Shown piece after piece: positions 7,007 to 14,972 of a DNA stretch of 39,149 bases; position 1 is the first letter of the stretch; every line of letters begins with the position of its first letter. The position numbers and the translations under genes were made by a program. The stretch is from Tidjanibacter sp. (GTDB lineage: Bacteria > Bacteroidota > Bacteroidia > Bacteroidales > Rikenellaceae), in assembly GCA_017648105.1 (NCBI GenBank), contig JAGCJH010000052.1, forward strand, positions 1-39,149, in the 5' to 3' direction. The notes under the pieces are model-generated. The model searched no databases. It worked only from the letters and a program-made list of their open reading frames with translations, and was not told the origin of the DNA.

Positions 7007-8269
7007 ATGGCACAAAATAGGCGAGTAGTTATTACTGGAATTGGAACAATCAATCCACTGGGACACAATGTAGAAGAGTTTTTCAAGGCTCTCGAAGAGG
7101 GTGTGTCGGGTGTGGACTTCATAAAGAGTTTCGACGCTTCGGCAAACAAAACAAAATTTGCTGCCGAAATCAAAAATTACAACCCCGAAGATTATTTTGA
7201 GCGCAAAGAGGTGCGCAAACTCGACCCCTTTACACAATATGCACTCATCGCTGCCGACGAGGCTATAAAGGATGCAGGCTTGGAGGAGATGGAGGGTCTT
7301 GATAAGAATCGTGTGGGCGTAGTGTGGGGCGACGGCATAGGTGGTGTTTCGACCCTCTACGATGAGGTTGCTGCCTTCTGCAAGAGCGATAGCACCGCAC
7401 CCCGATTTAGCCCCTTTATGGTGCTTCGTATGTTGCCCAATATGGCGGCAGGTCACATCTCTCTCAAATATGGCTATCGAGGCGTGGGCTATGCCGCAGT
7501 GTCGGCTTGCTCGTCGAGCACCCACTCCATTATTGGAGCTGTGGATCAGATTCGCCTCGGCAGGGCGGATGTGATGATTACGGGTGGCTCGGAGGGCGCT
7601 GTGGCTTTCGTAGGCATCTCGGCGTTCAACTCTATGATGGCGCTCTCAACCCGCAACGACGACCCCAAGAGGGCATCACGCCCCTACGATAAGAGCCGTG
7701 ATGGTTTTGTGATGGGCGAGGGTGGTGCTGCACTCGTTGTTGAGGAGTTGGAACACGCAAAGGCTCGTGGTGCGAAGATTTATGCCGAGATTGTCGGCTC
7801 TGGTGCGAGCACCGATGCCTACCACGTTACTGCCCCCGACCCTGAGGGTATGGGCGCACAACTCTGTATGGAGGCAGCGCTGGCGGAGGCTGGCATTGCC
7901 CCCGAGGATATCGACTACATCAACACACACGGAACCTCGACCCCTCTGGGTGACTTGGCGGAGATAAAGGGTATTCAGGCGGTCTTTGGCGACCACGCCT
8001 ACAAACTGAACATCTCCTCCACGAAGTCTATGACGGGTCACTTGTTGGGAGCAGCGGGCGCTGTTGAGGTATTGGCTATGGTCTTGGCGGTGTCGAGGGG
8101 CATTGTTCCCCCCACCATCAACATCGAGGAGCTCGATCCTGCAATCGATGAGCGCATAAACCTCACGAGGGATGTTGCACAGAGAAGGGATGTTAGGTAT
8201 GCCCTCTCCAACAACTTCGGCTTCGGTGGTCAAAATGCAACCATCGTTATCAAGCGTTACGAAGAATAA
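7007..8269 (+). CDS. fabF: 3-oxoacyl-ACP synthase II (FabF)
   Basis: FabF condenses malonyl-ACP with acyl-ACP to lengthen fatty acids. The 420-residue protein has the full catalytic set: Cys168 in VSACSSSTHSI, the first His in INTHGTSTPLGDL and the second in KSMTGHLLGAAG, plus the C-terminal NNFGFGGQNATIV signature. The start MAQNRRVVITG (ATG 7007) is used because the family begins with this strand; an upstream non-ATG start at 6947 would add 20 atypical residues right after the acpP terminator. rnc begins 12 bases downstream, so acpP, fabF, rnc and radC form one gene string. Confidence 0.97.
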   Translation: MAQNRRVVITGIGTINPLGHNVEEFFKALEEGVSGVDFIKSFDASANKTKFAAEIKNYNPEDYFERKEVRKLDPFTQYALIAADEAIKDAGLEEMEGLDKNRVGVVWGDGIGGVSTLYDEVAAFCKSDSTAPRFSPFMVLRMLPNMAAGHISLKYGYRGVGYAAVSACSSSTHSIIGAVDQIRLGRADVMITGGSEGAVAFVGISAFNSMMALSTRNDDPKRASRPYDKSRDGFVMGEGGAALVVEELEHAKARGAKIYAEIVGSGASTDAYHVTAPDPEGMGAQLCMEAALAEAGIAPEDIDYINTHGTSTPLGDLAEIKGIQAVFGDHAYKLNISSTKSMTGHLLGAAGAVEVLAMVLAVSRGIVPPTINIEELDPAIDERINLTRDVAQRRDVRYALSNNFGFGGQNATIVIKRYEE

Positions 8270-8281
8270 TAGAGTAAGTAA

Positions 8282-9067
8282 ATGGGTTTTATCACACGAA
8301 TAAGCAATAGGTTGTGGGGCGCAGATAGGGAGTATTATCGTGCCTTTCGCAAGATTTTTGGCACTACGCCCGACAATATCGAACTCTACAAACTTGCCCT
8401 TGTACACCGTTCCGCTTCTGTGAGAGTGGAGGGTGGCGAGAATATCAACAACGAGAGGTTGGAGTTCTTGGGCGACGCTGTGTTGGAGAGCATCATCTCC
8501 GACTATCTCTTCATTGAGTACCCCCACGAGCCCGAAGGCTTCCTCACAAAGACAAGGGCAAAGATTGTCAGCCGCCAGTCGCTCAATGCGTTGGCTGTGA
8601 AGTTGGGGTTGGATAAGATGGTTATCTACAACGCAACAGGCAACTTTGCACAAAAACACCTCTTTGGCGACTGCTTCGAGGCGCTCATTGGTGCGCTCTA
8701 CTTGGATAAGGGCTATAATAAGGTCAATCGCATCGTGCTCAACGACCTGTTGCCACGCTATATAGACCTCGAAGATCTCTCGCAGGTGGAGAACGACCAT
8801 AAAAGCCGACTTATTGAGTGGTGCCAGAAGAGCAAACGCACCATCCGCTTCCACACCGAGGCAGATGGCGAACACGAGGGCAACGCTCCGATGTTCCTCT
8901 CCCGAGTGCTGATTGACGATATGCGTATGGGCATAGGTCACGGCTCGACCAAGAAGGAGGCGGAACAGGATGCCGCACAGAACGCTTGGGCACTGTTGGG
9001 CGACGAGATGGGCGATTTCATCTTGGATAAGTACGACCACATACGCAATGAAGGGGGCAAACGATAA
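8282..9067 (+). CDS. rnc: Ribonuclease III
   Basis: This 261-residue enzyme cuts double-stranded RNA, including rRNA precursors. The catalytic domain (about residues 15-170) has the signature NERLEFLGDAVLES (Glu61 and Asp65 bind metal) and the second acidic patch GDCFEALIGALYLD. A double-stranded-RNA-binding domain follows (about 180-250; DHKSRLIEWCQK, then STKKEAEQDAAQNAWALL). Length and domain order are normal for the family, with a slightly longer N terminus as is common in Bacteroidetes. It lies 12 bases after fabF and overlaps the start of radC by 20 bases. Confidence 0.97.
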   Translation: MGFITRISNRLWGADREYYRAFRKIFGTTPDNIELYKLALVHRSASVRVEGGENINNERLEFLGDAVLESIISDYLFIEYPHEPEGFLTKTRAKIVSRQSLNALAVKLGLDKMVIYNATGNFAQKHLFGDCFEALIGALYLDKGYNKVNRIVLNDLLPRYIDLEDLSQVENDHKSRLIEWCQKSKRTIRFHTEADGEHEGNAPMFLSRVLIDDMRMGIGHGSTKKEAEQDAAQNAWALLGDEMGDFILDKYDHIRNEGGKR

Positions 9068-9713
9068 GGAGGTGCGTGATAGGCTTGTGGCACGAGGTGC
9101 TGGGTCGCTCTCGGATGCCGAACTTGTGAGCCTTGTTCTCCCCGCCACAAAGGGCGAGGAGAATATTGCCATTGCCGAGAGGCTGCTCGCGAGCGCAGGC
9201 TCTCTCACAGCCCTTGCTCACGCCACACTCCCCGAGTTGCGCCAAATGGAGGGGCTCGGCATTGAGAGGGCTTCACGCCTTGCGGCAGCTATGGAGCTGG
9301 GTCGTAGGGTGCTTGTTGGTGAGGGCGATGAGCAGACCACTATCCACGATCGCAACGATGTGGTCACACTCTTTGCGCCACTCCTCTCGGGACTTGCCCA
9401 CGAGGAGATGTGGATACTCTACCTCTCCTCCTCCAATCGCATCATCGAGCGTCGTCGCCTGTCGGTAGGTGGCTCCTCATCGGTTGTTGCGGACTGCAAA
9501 CTTATCATTCGCCACGCTTTGAACTTGGTTGCTTCGTCGCTCATTATTGTACACAACCACCCCTCGGGCACCGCAGAGCCCAGTGTTGAGGATGCGACCT
9601 TTACGGCACGCTTGAAAGAGGCTGCAACACTTTTCGACATCTCCCTGCTCGACCATATCATCATCGCTCGTGGCGGTGGCTCATATAGCTTCCGCAGTGC
9701 AGGACGGATTTAA
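9048..9713 (+). CDS. radC: RadC family protein with JAMM/MPN motif
   Basis: This protein of 221 residues begins with the RadC N-terminal helical domain (DKEVRDRLVARGAGSLSDAELVSLVL), followed by a helix-hairpin-helix-like stretch (LRQMEGLGIERASRLAAAMELGRR). Then comes an MPN/JAMM metal domain with HNHPSGTAEPSVEDATF, which supplies the His-x-His-x7-Ser-x2-Asp zinc ligands. The family was once linked to DNA repair, but that role has been questioned and its substrate is unknown. ATG 9048 starts 20 bases inside rnc, which implies translational coupling. The gene ends at a two-way terminator. Confidence 0.93.
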   Translation: MKGANDKEVRDRLVARGAGSLSDAELVSLVLPATKGEENIAIAERLLASAGSLTALAHATLPELRQMEGLGIERASRLAAAMELGRRVLVGEGDEQTTIHDRNDVVTLFAPLLSGLAHEEMWILYLSSSNRIIERRRLSVGGSSSVVADCKLIIRHALNLVASSLIIVHNHPSGTAEPSVEDATFTARLKEAATLFDISLLDHIIIARGGGSYSFRSAGRI

Positions 9714-9731
9714 TTCGGAAAATGGGATACC

Positions 9732-9763
9732 AAAAAGGCTGTCACGATTGACAGCCTTTTTTT
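9732..9763. terminator. Bidirectional terminator between radC and lipocalin gene
   Basis: Five A residues, GGCTGTC (9737-9743), loop ACGATT, GACAGCC (9750-9756), seven T residues. Suits both convergent genes; the T tract overlaps the stop codon of the minus-strand gene. Confidence 0.92.
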
Positions 9764-10292
9764 ATTGTTCTACCATAATAATATCCGACAGGTCATAGCC
9801 TCGCTTTTTGAGTCGTTCGTATATGCCGTTCAAAATCTCGGGGTCGAGCTGTGGTGTGCGAGAGAGAATCCATAGGTAGCGGTCGTTGCTACCACCCACC
9901 ACCGAGTAGGAGTAGTCGGGAGCGAGTTCGAGGATGTTATACTCGGCGGGGAAGATGAAAAAGGTCACTTTGAGTTGCCCGGGGTTGTCGGTGGTGCGAG
10001 CCTTACCACGAGCGACCTTGGGCTTACCATTGCGTATTCCCTCGTTGCGCACCTCGATTTTGCCATCGGGCAGGAGTGTGTAGGTCGCCTTGACATAGCT
10101 CATCCCCTTCTCGAAACTGTGGGGTTTGCGGACAATCTCATACCATTCGCCGAGGTAGCTGGGTAGATGTACGGAGGTCACTGTGGAGTTGTCAAACTGA
10201 ACCTCTTGTTTTGCAGAGGAGGAGAGTGTGAGGGCGAGGAGTGTGAGCCCTCCGACAAACATTGCGATAGAAGAAACCATTTTGATAGTCAT
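9762..10292 (-). CDS. Bacterial lipocalin (Blc-like), secreted
   Basis: This 176-residue protein begins with a signal sequence (MTIKMVSSIAMFVGGLTLLALTLSSSA). The lipocalin signature follows (YLGEWYEIVRKPHSFEKGM), then the second conserved stretch (DRYLWILSRTP, with the conserved Arg) and a C-terminal helix (ILNGIYERLKKRGYD). Lipocalins of this type bind lipids or other hydrophobic ligands in the envelope. E. coli Blc is an outer-membrane lipoprotein, but here the signal region has no cysteine, so a soluble periplasmic or secreted protein is predicted. The start at 10292 places the signal peptide at the N terminus; longer in-frame starts up to 10415 bury it. Confidence 0.88.
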   Translation of the reverse strand: MTIKMVSSIAMFVGGLTLLALTLSSSAKQEVQFDNSTVTSVHLPSYLGEWYEIVRKPHSFEKGMSYVKATYTLLPDGKIEVRNEGIRNGKPKVARGKARTTDNPGQLKVTFFIFPAEYNILELAPDYSYSVVGGSNDRYLWILSRTPQLDPEILNGIYERLKKRGYDLSDIIMVEQ

Positions 10293-10398
10293 AAGTAAAA
10301 AAAGTAAGAGTTCTTTTTTGTATGTTTTTTGCTGCTGCCAAATCAGGGGCAAAAGGAGTGCCAGAGGGTGCGTATTTTGTGTGAGTATGAGAAAAAAT

Positions 10399-10430
10399 TT
10401 TGCCACTCTCGGCAAAAAAGCGTACCTTAG
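10399..10430 (+). promoter_or_regulatory. Promoter of the radical SAM-prfB unit
   Basis: TTTG at 10399-10402, a spacer of exactly 20 bases, and TACCTTAG at 10423-10430 (TAnnTTTG with one mismatch). It lies 21 bases upstream of the ATG of the radical SAM gene, so the leader is very short. Confidence 0.55.
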
Positions 10431-10451
10431 TGGCGTTAAATTATTTAGACA

Positions 10452-11222
10452 ATGTCAATTCTCTTCGATAACATCATCTTTGGACCCATCCACTCACGAC
10501 GCTTGGGTCTTTCGCTCGGCATCAACCTGCTCCCTTTGGATTGCAAGTTGTGCTCGTTCAACTGCATCTATTGTGAGTGTGGCTGGACGCTGGGCGGTCA
10601 GAAACCTCGCTTCAATGCAAAGGGCGATGTGCTGGCGATGTTGGAGAGGGTGCTTGGTGAGATGGTGTCGGAGGGTACGCCCCCAGATGTGCTCACCTTT
10701 GCGGGCAATGGCGAGCCTACGATGCACCCCGACTTTGAGGAGATTGTGGAGGGTGTGATAGCCCTGCGTGATAGGCTCTGCCCCAACGCAAAGGTGTCGG
10801 TCTTGACCAATGCAACAATGCTCCACCGTGAGGGTGTGAGGCGTGCGCTCGGGAGAGTCGATAACCCCATTTTGAAACTCGACTCAGCATTCGACAAGAC
10901 CGTGCAGATTATCGACAAACCCCTCGGAAACTACTCCGTAGCGAGCGTTGTTGAGCAGATGAAGGCGTTTGGAGGCAAGTGCATCATCCAGACGATGTTC
11001 CTGCGTGGTGAGCACGAAGGCGAGAGGGTCGATAATACAACGCCCGAGGAGGTCGAAGCGTGGCTCAGGCTCGTGGAGGAGATAGCTCCCCGCAGCGTTA
11101 TGGTCTATACCATAGACCGTGACACTCCTGCTCCCAACCTCGAAAAAGTGCCGGTTGAGGAGCTGAGGGCTATTGCTGAGAGGGTCAGGGCGCTCGGCAT
11201 TGAGTGTAGTGTTGCAGGTTAG
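10452..11222 (+). CDS. Radical SAM protein, COG0731-like
   Basis: This 256-residue protein has a radical S-adenosylmethionine cluster motif: Cys34, Cys38 and Cys41 in CSFNCIYC, with extra cysteines at 31 and 43. It also has the SAM-binding stretch FAGNGEPTMHPDF (a GEPT variant of the GGE motif) and later TIM-barrel strands (VSVLTNATML, LKLDSAFD). It resembles the small Fe-S oxidoreductases related to the wyosine tRNA-modifying enzyme TYW1, but bacteria do not make wyosine and the substrate is unknown. The two extra cysteines could affect cluster chemistry. prfB starts 18 bases downstream, so co-transcription is likely. Confidence 0.85.
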   Translation: MSILFDNIIFGPIHSRRLGLSLGINLLPLDCKLCSFNCIYCECGWTLGGQKPRFNAKGDVLAMLERVLGEMVSEGTPPDVLTFAGNGEPTMHPDFEEIVEGVIALRDRLCPNAKVSVLTNATMLHREGVRRALGRVDNPILKLDSAFDKTVQIIDKPLGNYSVASVVEQMKAFGGKCIIQTMFLRGEHEGERVDNTTPEEVEAWLRLVEEIAPRSVMVYTIDRDTPAPNLEKVPVEELRAIAERVRALGIECSVAG

Positions 11223-11240
11223 GAAAAAGGTGAAGTAGTA

Positions 11241-12347
11241 ATGATAACCACAGAACAGATAAAAGACCTCGTGCAGCGTCGTGATGCGCTCTACCGCTAC
11301 CTTGCGGTGGAGGATAAGCGCATAGCCCACGAGGAAGAACAACTCAAAACTACCGCCCCCGACTTCTGGGATAATCCCGAGGCGGCAGAGAAACAACTCA
11401 AAAAGGTGGCAGGCATAAAGAGTTGGATAGATGCCTACGAGGCACTCTCGGCACTCGTTGATGACTTGGAGGTCGTTGCGGAGTTTGTGCGTGAGGGTGG
11501 CGCAGAGGAGTGTGAGCTCGATGCCCACTATGCCCGCACATTGGAGGCTACAGAGGAACTCGAAATGCGCAATATGTTGCGTGGTGAGGAGGATAAGTTG
11601 GGTGCTGTGGTGGATATCAACTCGGGCGCTGGTGGTACGGAGAGCCTCGATTGGGCAGCGATGCTTATGAGGATGTACACCCGCTGGGGCGAGCGTAATG
11701 GCTACAAGGTGCGCATTGCCGACTTTCAGGCAGGCGAGGAGGTGGGCGTGAAGTCCGCAACCCTTCTCTTTGAGGGTGACTATGCCTACGGCTACCTTAA
11801 AAGCGAGAGTGGTGTGCATCGTATGGTGCGCCTCTCGCCCTTCAATGCCAACAATAAGCGACAGACCACCTTTGCGTCGGTCTTCGTGTCGCCCGCTGTG
11901 GATGATACCATAGAGATTACCATCAACCCTGCCGACTACGAGTGGGATACCTATCGCAGTAGTGGTGCGGGTGGTCAGAATGTCAATAAAGTAGAAACGG
12001 GTGTGCGACTCCGCTATCACGGCAAGGATGCCGACACTGGCGAGCCTGTGGAGTTCCTCATTGAGAATACCGAGACACGCTCGCAGCTTATGAACCGTGA
12101 GAATGCCCTTCGCATCTTGCGCTCCAAGCTCTACCAGCGAGAGCTCGACAAGCGTATGGCGCTCCAAAATGAGCTCGAAAAGGGTAAGAAGCGCATTGAG
12201 TGGGGCTCACAGATTCGCTCCTATGTATTCGACGACCGTCGAGTGAAAGACCATCGCACGGGCTATCAAACCTCCGCTGTTGAGGCTGTGATGGATGGAG
12301 AGATAGATGCGTTTATTAAATCCTACCTAATGGAAAAACCCATATAA
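11241..12347 (+). CDS. prfB: Peptide chain release factor 2
   Basis: RF2 recognises UGA and UAA stop codons and triggers release of the finished protein on the ribosome. The 368-residue protein has the stop-codon-reading tripeptide SPF (LSPFNANNK, about residues 199-201) and the catalytic GGQ loop (RSSGAGGQNVNKVET, about 240-245). Many bacterial prfB genes need a +1 frameshift at an in-frame UGA near codon 25. Here the frame is open from ATG 11241 through the matching region (RDALYRYLAVEDK) with no UGA, so that autoregulation is absent. A run-off region with repeats follows. Confidence 0.97.
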   Translation: MITTEQIKDLVQRRDALYRYLAVEDKRIAHEEEQLKTTAPDFWDNPEAAEKQLKKVAGIKSWIDAYEALSALVDDLEVVAEFVREGGAEECELDAHYARTLEATEELEMRNMLRGEEDKLGAVVDINSGAGGTESLDWAAMLMRMYTRWGERNGYKVRIADFQAGEEVGVKSATLLFEGDYAYGYLKSESGVHRMVRLSPFNANNKRQTTFASVFVSPAVDDTIEITINPADYEWDTYRSSGAGGQNVNKVETGVRLRYHGKDADTGEPVEFLIENTETRSQLMNRENALRILRSKLYQRELDKRMALQNELEKGKKRIEWGSQIRSYVFDDRRVKDHRTGYQTSAVEAVMDGEIDAFIKSYLMEKPI

Positions 12348-12374
12348 TCGGCGATTTTGTCGTTGCACTGCGAT

Positions 12375-12419
12375 AAGCGGAGTTTCTCATTTGCGATTAG
12401 CAAACTGCGGACTCCGCTT
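12375..12419. repeat. 45-base two-stem element, copy 1
   Basis: Outer stem AAGCGGAGT (12375-12383) pairs perfectly with ACTCCGCTT (12411-12419). Inner stem TTTGC (12390-12394) pairs with GCAAA (12400-12404) around the loop GATTA. The two stems are joined by 6-base unpaired segments TTCTCA and CTGCGG. A second copy at 35274-35318 has the same segment lengths but different, still complementary, stem bases. It overlaps the first unit of the 129-base tandem array. Confidence 0.8.
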
Positions 12420-12717
12420 TCTTGTGCGCCTAAAACTCACTCGATTCTATGAGTTTTTCGATGGGGCAAACTGCGGAGCCACCTTTTCATTTCGCACAAA
12501 ATTTCCTCCACGATATTCACTTGAAAATGCAGTCTGCGGACTCCGCTTTCTTGTGCGCCTAAAACTCACTCGATTCTATGGGTTTTTCGATGGGGTAAAC
12601 TGCGGAGCCACCTTTTCATTTCGCACAAAATTTCCTCCACGATATTCACTTGAAAATGCAGTCTGCGGACTCCGCTTTCTTGTGCGCCTAAAACTCGCTC
12701 GATTCTATGGGTTTTTG
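12405..12717. repeat. Tandem repeat, 129-base period, about 2.4 copies
   Basis: Units start at CTGCGGACTCCGC: 12405, 12534 and 12663; the third is cut short near 12717. Units 1 and 2 are nearly identical (for example TGAGTTTT against TGGGTTTT, and GGCAAACT against GGTAAACT). Each unit holds an inverted repeat, AAAACTCA ... TGAGTTTT (unit 1), which stays paired through G-U in later copies. Each also repeats pieces of the 45-base element (GCAAACTGCGGA, CTGCGGACTCCGCTT). Confidence 0.88.
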
Positions 12718-12766
12718 TCTATCGTCTGCCGATTTTTACTGGGATTACCTCATCCCAACCCCAAGC

Positions 12767-12803
12767 AAAAAAAAGACTCCCACCAAGCGGTGGGAGTCTT
12801 TTT
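12767..12803. terminator. Bidirectional terminator upstream of the lipoprotein 3' end
   Basis: Eight A residues, GACTCCCACC (12775-12784), loop AAGC, GGTGGGAGTC (12789-12798), five T residues. It serves the minus-strand lipoprotein gene and can stop transcripts running past prfB. Confidence 0.92.
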
Positions 12804-12826
12804 CTTGTCGTTATATCGTCTATTGA

Positions 12827-14884
12827 TTAAAGACCGAGTTTGCGACCGATGATTTTTGCAACATCCTCTTTCGAGGGTTTGGTCTGCTCAACCATCTGGC
12901 GTTTGCCAAAGTTGCTCCACTCGATAACCGAGCTGTTGTTTGCAGCAGCTTTCTTCAAGCTTGCAACCTCCGAAGCCTCTACGGTACCATCAACAGTAAC
13001 GACTTCGCCAGTGAAGGTGCCATAGTGTTTGTTGCCCTCGTCGTCGGAGCAGTTGACATCAATAGTGTGGGTGCCGTCGCCATTGTTGATAATCTCAACA
13101 TAACCATCGGTGAGGACTGCGAAGAGCGACTTGCCATCAATCGAAACGAGCAACGAATACTGATAGCCGCTTTCGGTGTAAGCACCTGCCAATACAGTGC
13201 CGGGGTTAGCGGAGGAGTCAAACCTGAACTTCTCGCAAGGCAGACCGTCTGCGAAGGTTGCATCCTCGTCGGTAATAACGAGAGTCCTCAAATCAAGACC
13301 CTGACCACCCAATTTGGTCATATCTGCAAAGTGCATCATCCAGCCACCAAAGCCGAGATATACACCAAATGCTTCACTGATTGTGTAGCGGCTGGGATAG
13401 CTTACGCCCACGCTGGAACATATACCACTACCGTAGAAGAGGGTGTTGTCGTGGCTGTTGAGCTCAAACGCAACCGAAATCCTGCCATTGCCATCGTTGT
13501 TGATAGTGAGTTCGCCATCCTGAATCAAACCTACGATGTCGCCATCCATATTGTAAATCAAGGAGCCACCAGAGTAGTAACCTTCGCTATCTAACGAGCC
13601 CTGCAAAAGTACGCCCTGATATTCCTCGCCGAGGTTCTCAGTGTTGGAGCTGTCTGCAACTTTGTAAGTACCGCTGGGGATAGTGGTACCCTCAGTTTTG
13701 CTGTAAAGGAACATCTCCATCAAAAGACCGTTGGTGCTATCCATAAGAGTCATTACCCAGTGGTCGCCATTAACATTCTCCTGCCAGTCGAGGTAGATAC
13801 CATTGGAACCCTGCTCCGAGTTGGTGGGGTCAAGAACAACCTCAACCTCGGTGTTGTCGATGAACTGGGTTTGGCTGCACTCCAACTTGTATGCGTCGTA
13901 GAAGCCATAGAGAGTCGAGCTGATCGAGTACTGACCCTCGCCAAGTGCGGAAATCTTCACGCTACCGTCGTAGATGACATCCTCAACAAAGTCGCCAACA
14001 TTGGGGTCCAAGAAGAGGACTGTTGCGCCAAGTACGGTATTCTTGTAGCCGGTGCTGAAACCATCCACATTGAAGGTGCCGAGGGGGAAGATTTTTTCCT
14101 CGCCCTCCTCAACAGCATCAGTAATGATGGTGAAGTGTGTTGCGGTTACGGGATTGGTCTCAAAGTCGGTGGAGTAGAACTGGTTGTAAATAGAGAAGTA
14201 AAGGTAGTTGTAAGAGTAATAGGTGAAGTTCCACTCAGCGTAGGTCTTCTTGTCCTCTACGAACTCATCATACTCAACTGCGCAGAGGAAGGGTGCGAGT
14301 GATGCGTTGAACTGGTTGTTAGCCTTCAAACCACTCATCACGGGAGTACCCTCGTAGTGGCACTCGATATCTACAACTTTATCATACTCCTCGCCCTCTT
14401 CGAGTTCTACACCGATGTTGTCGTTACCAGCGATTTTTGCGTCGAGTGCATAGGTGCCATCCTCTTTCTCAGTAATGGTGAGGGTTGCATTCTCGATGAG
14501 CATCAAGATGTAGGCGGTGGAGAGGGTGTTGCGGATGTAGTACGAACCACCAAGAATACCACCATCGGTGCTACCTGCGGTCATATTACCATCGGCTACC
14601 GAGAAGGTACCAACGGGAATATTGCTCTCGTTAACATTTGTGGTATTGAGCTCGAAAGCGACACGACGAGTTGCCTCATCATTGCTAATGGTCTCGCAGA
14701 AGACAACAAAGTTCTTCTCGTTCTTGTTGTAATAATCGCCACGGTAGTACACCTCGCAAGCATCGAAAGTGAGTGCGGTGTTGTCGCTACCTTCGGGGAG
14801 GGGGAATCCCTCGTTGCCCAAATCGTTACAACCGCCCAGAAGAGCAGTCGCAGCAATCAAGAAAGCGTAAAAAAGTTTTTTCAT
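12827..14884 (-). CDS. Large lipoprotein with four internal repeats
   Basis: This 685-residue protein has a lipoprotein signal peptide (MKKLFYAFLIAATALLGGC, acylated Cys19), so it should be anchored in the outer or inner membrane. The rest looks like four beta-rich repeats of about 140-150 residues. Each has a turn such as IPVGTFSVADG, FPLGTFNVDG, IPSGTYKVADS or LAGAYTESG. Each ends in a strand such as DGTYALDAKI, EGQYSISSTL, NGRISVAFEL or DGTHTIDVNC. I do not recognise the family. Multi-repeat lipoproteins of this kind in Bacteroidales are often surface adhesins or binding proteins, but that is only inference. It lies 88 bases downstream of the M16 peptidase pair on the same strand. Confidence 0.85.
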   Translation of the reverse strand: MKKLFYAFLIAATALLGGCNDLGNEGFPLPEGSDNTALTFDACEVYYRGDYYNKNEKNFVVFCETISNDEATRRVAFELNTTNVNESNIPVGTFSVADGNMTAGSTDGGILGGSYYIRNTLSTAYILMLIENATLTITEKEDGTYALDAKIAGNDNIGVELEEGEEYDKVVDIECHYEGTPVMSGLKANNQFNASLAPFLCAVEYDEFVEDKKTYAEWNFTYYSYNYLYFSIYNQFYSTDFETNPVTATHFTIITDAVEEGEEKIFPLGTFNVDGFSTGYKNTVLGATVLFLDPNVGDFVEDVIYDGSVKISALGEGQYSISSTLYGFYDAYKLECSQTQFIDNTEVEVVLDPTNSEQGSNGIYLDWQENVNGDHWVMTLMDSTNGLLMEMFLYSKTEGTTIPSGTYKVADSSNTENLGEEYQGVLLQGSLDSEGYYSGGSLIYNMDGDIVGLIQDGELTINNDGNGRISVAFELNSHDNTLFYGSGICSSVGVSYPSRYTISEAFGVYLGFGGWMMHFADMTKLGGQGLDLRTLVITDEDATFADGLPCEKFRFDSSANPGTVLAGAYTESGYQYSLLVSIDGKSLFAVLTDGYVEIINNGDGTHTIDVNCSDDEGNKHYGTFTGEVVTVDGTVEASEVASLKKAAANNSSVIEWSNFGKRQMVEQTKPSKEDVAKIIGRKLGL

Positions 14885-14972
14885 AGTCGAGTTTTTTTAT
14901 TGTTAATTAGTAAATATTTCTCTCCACAATAATATCTGTCCTACAAAAATATGTAAAAAAATCGAAAAAAAA

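Larger units (their letters stand above)
12348..12826. other. Gene-free repeat region after prfB
   Basis: This 479-base stretch contains a 45-base two-stem hairpin (12375-12419), a tandem array with a 129-base period (12405 to about 12717) and a strong terminator (12767-12803). An open frame runs through the array only because 129 is a multiple of three. It has no recognisable domain and runs into the terminator, so I do not call a gene. Confidence 0.75.

Noticed and set aside
7676-9208. Minus-strand frame of 510 residues opposite fabF, rnc and radC
   Set aside because: It covers parts of three well-supported genes, with no motif or promoter of its own.
12405-12717. Possible CRISPR array
   Set aside because: Units are 129 bases and nearly identical throughout, with no short repeats separated by unique spacers and no cas genes nearby.
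12391-12852. 153-residue plus-strand frame through the 129-base repeats
   Set aside because: Open only because the period is a multiple of three. It has no homology-like features, starts inside a hairpin and runs through a terminator into the next gene's antisense.
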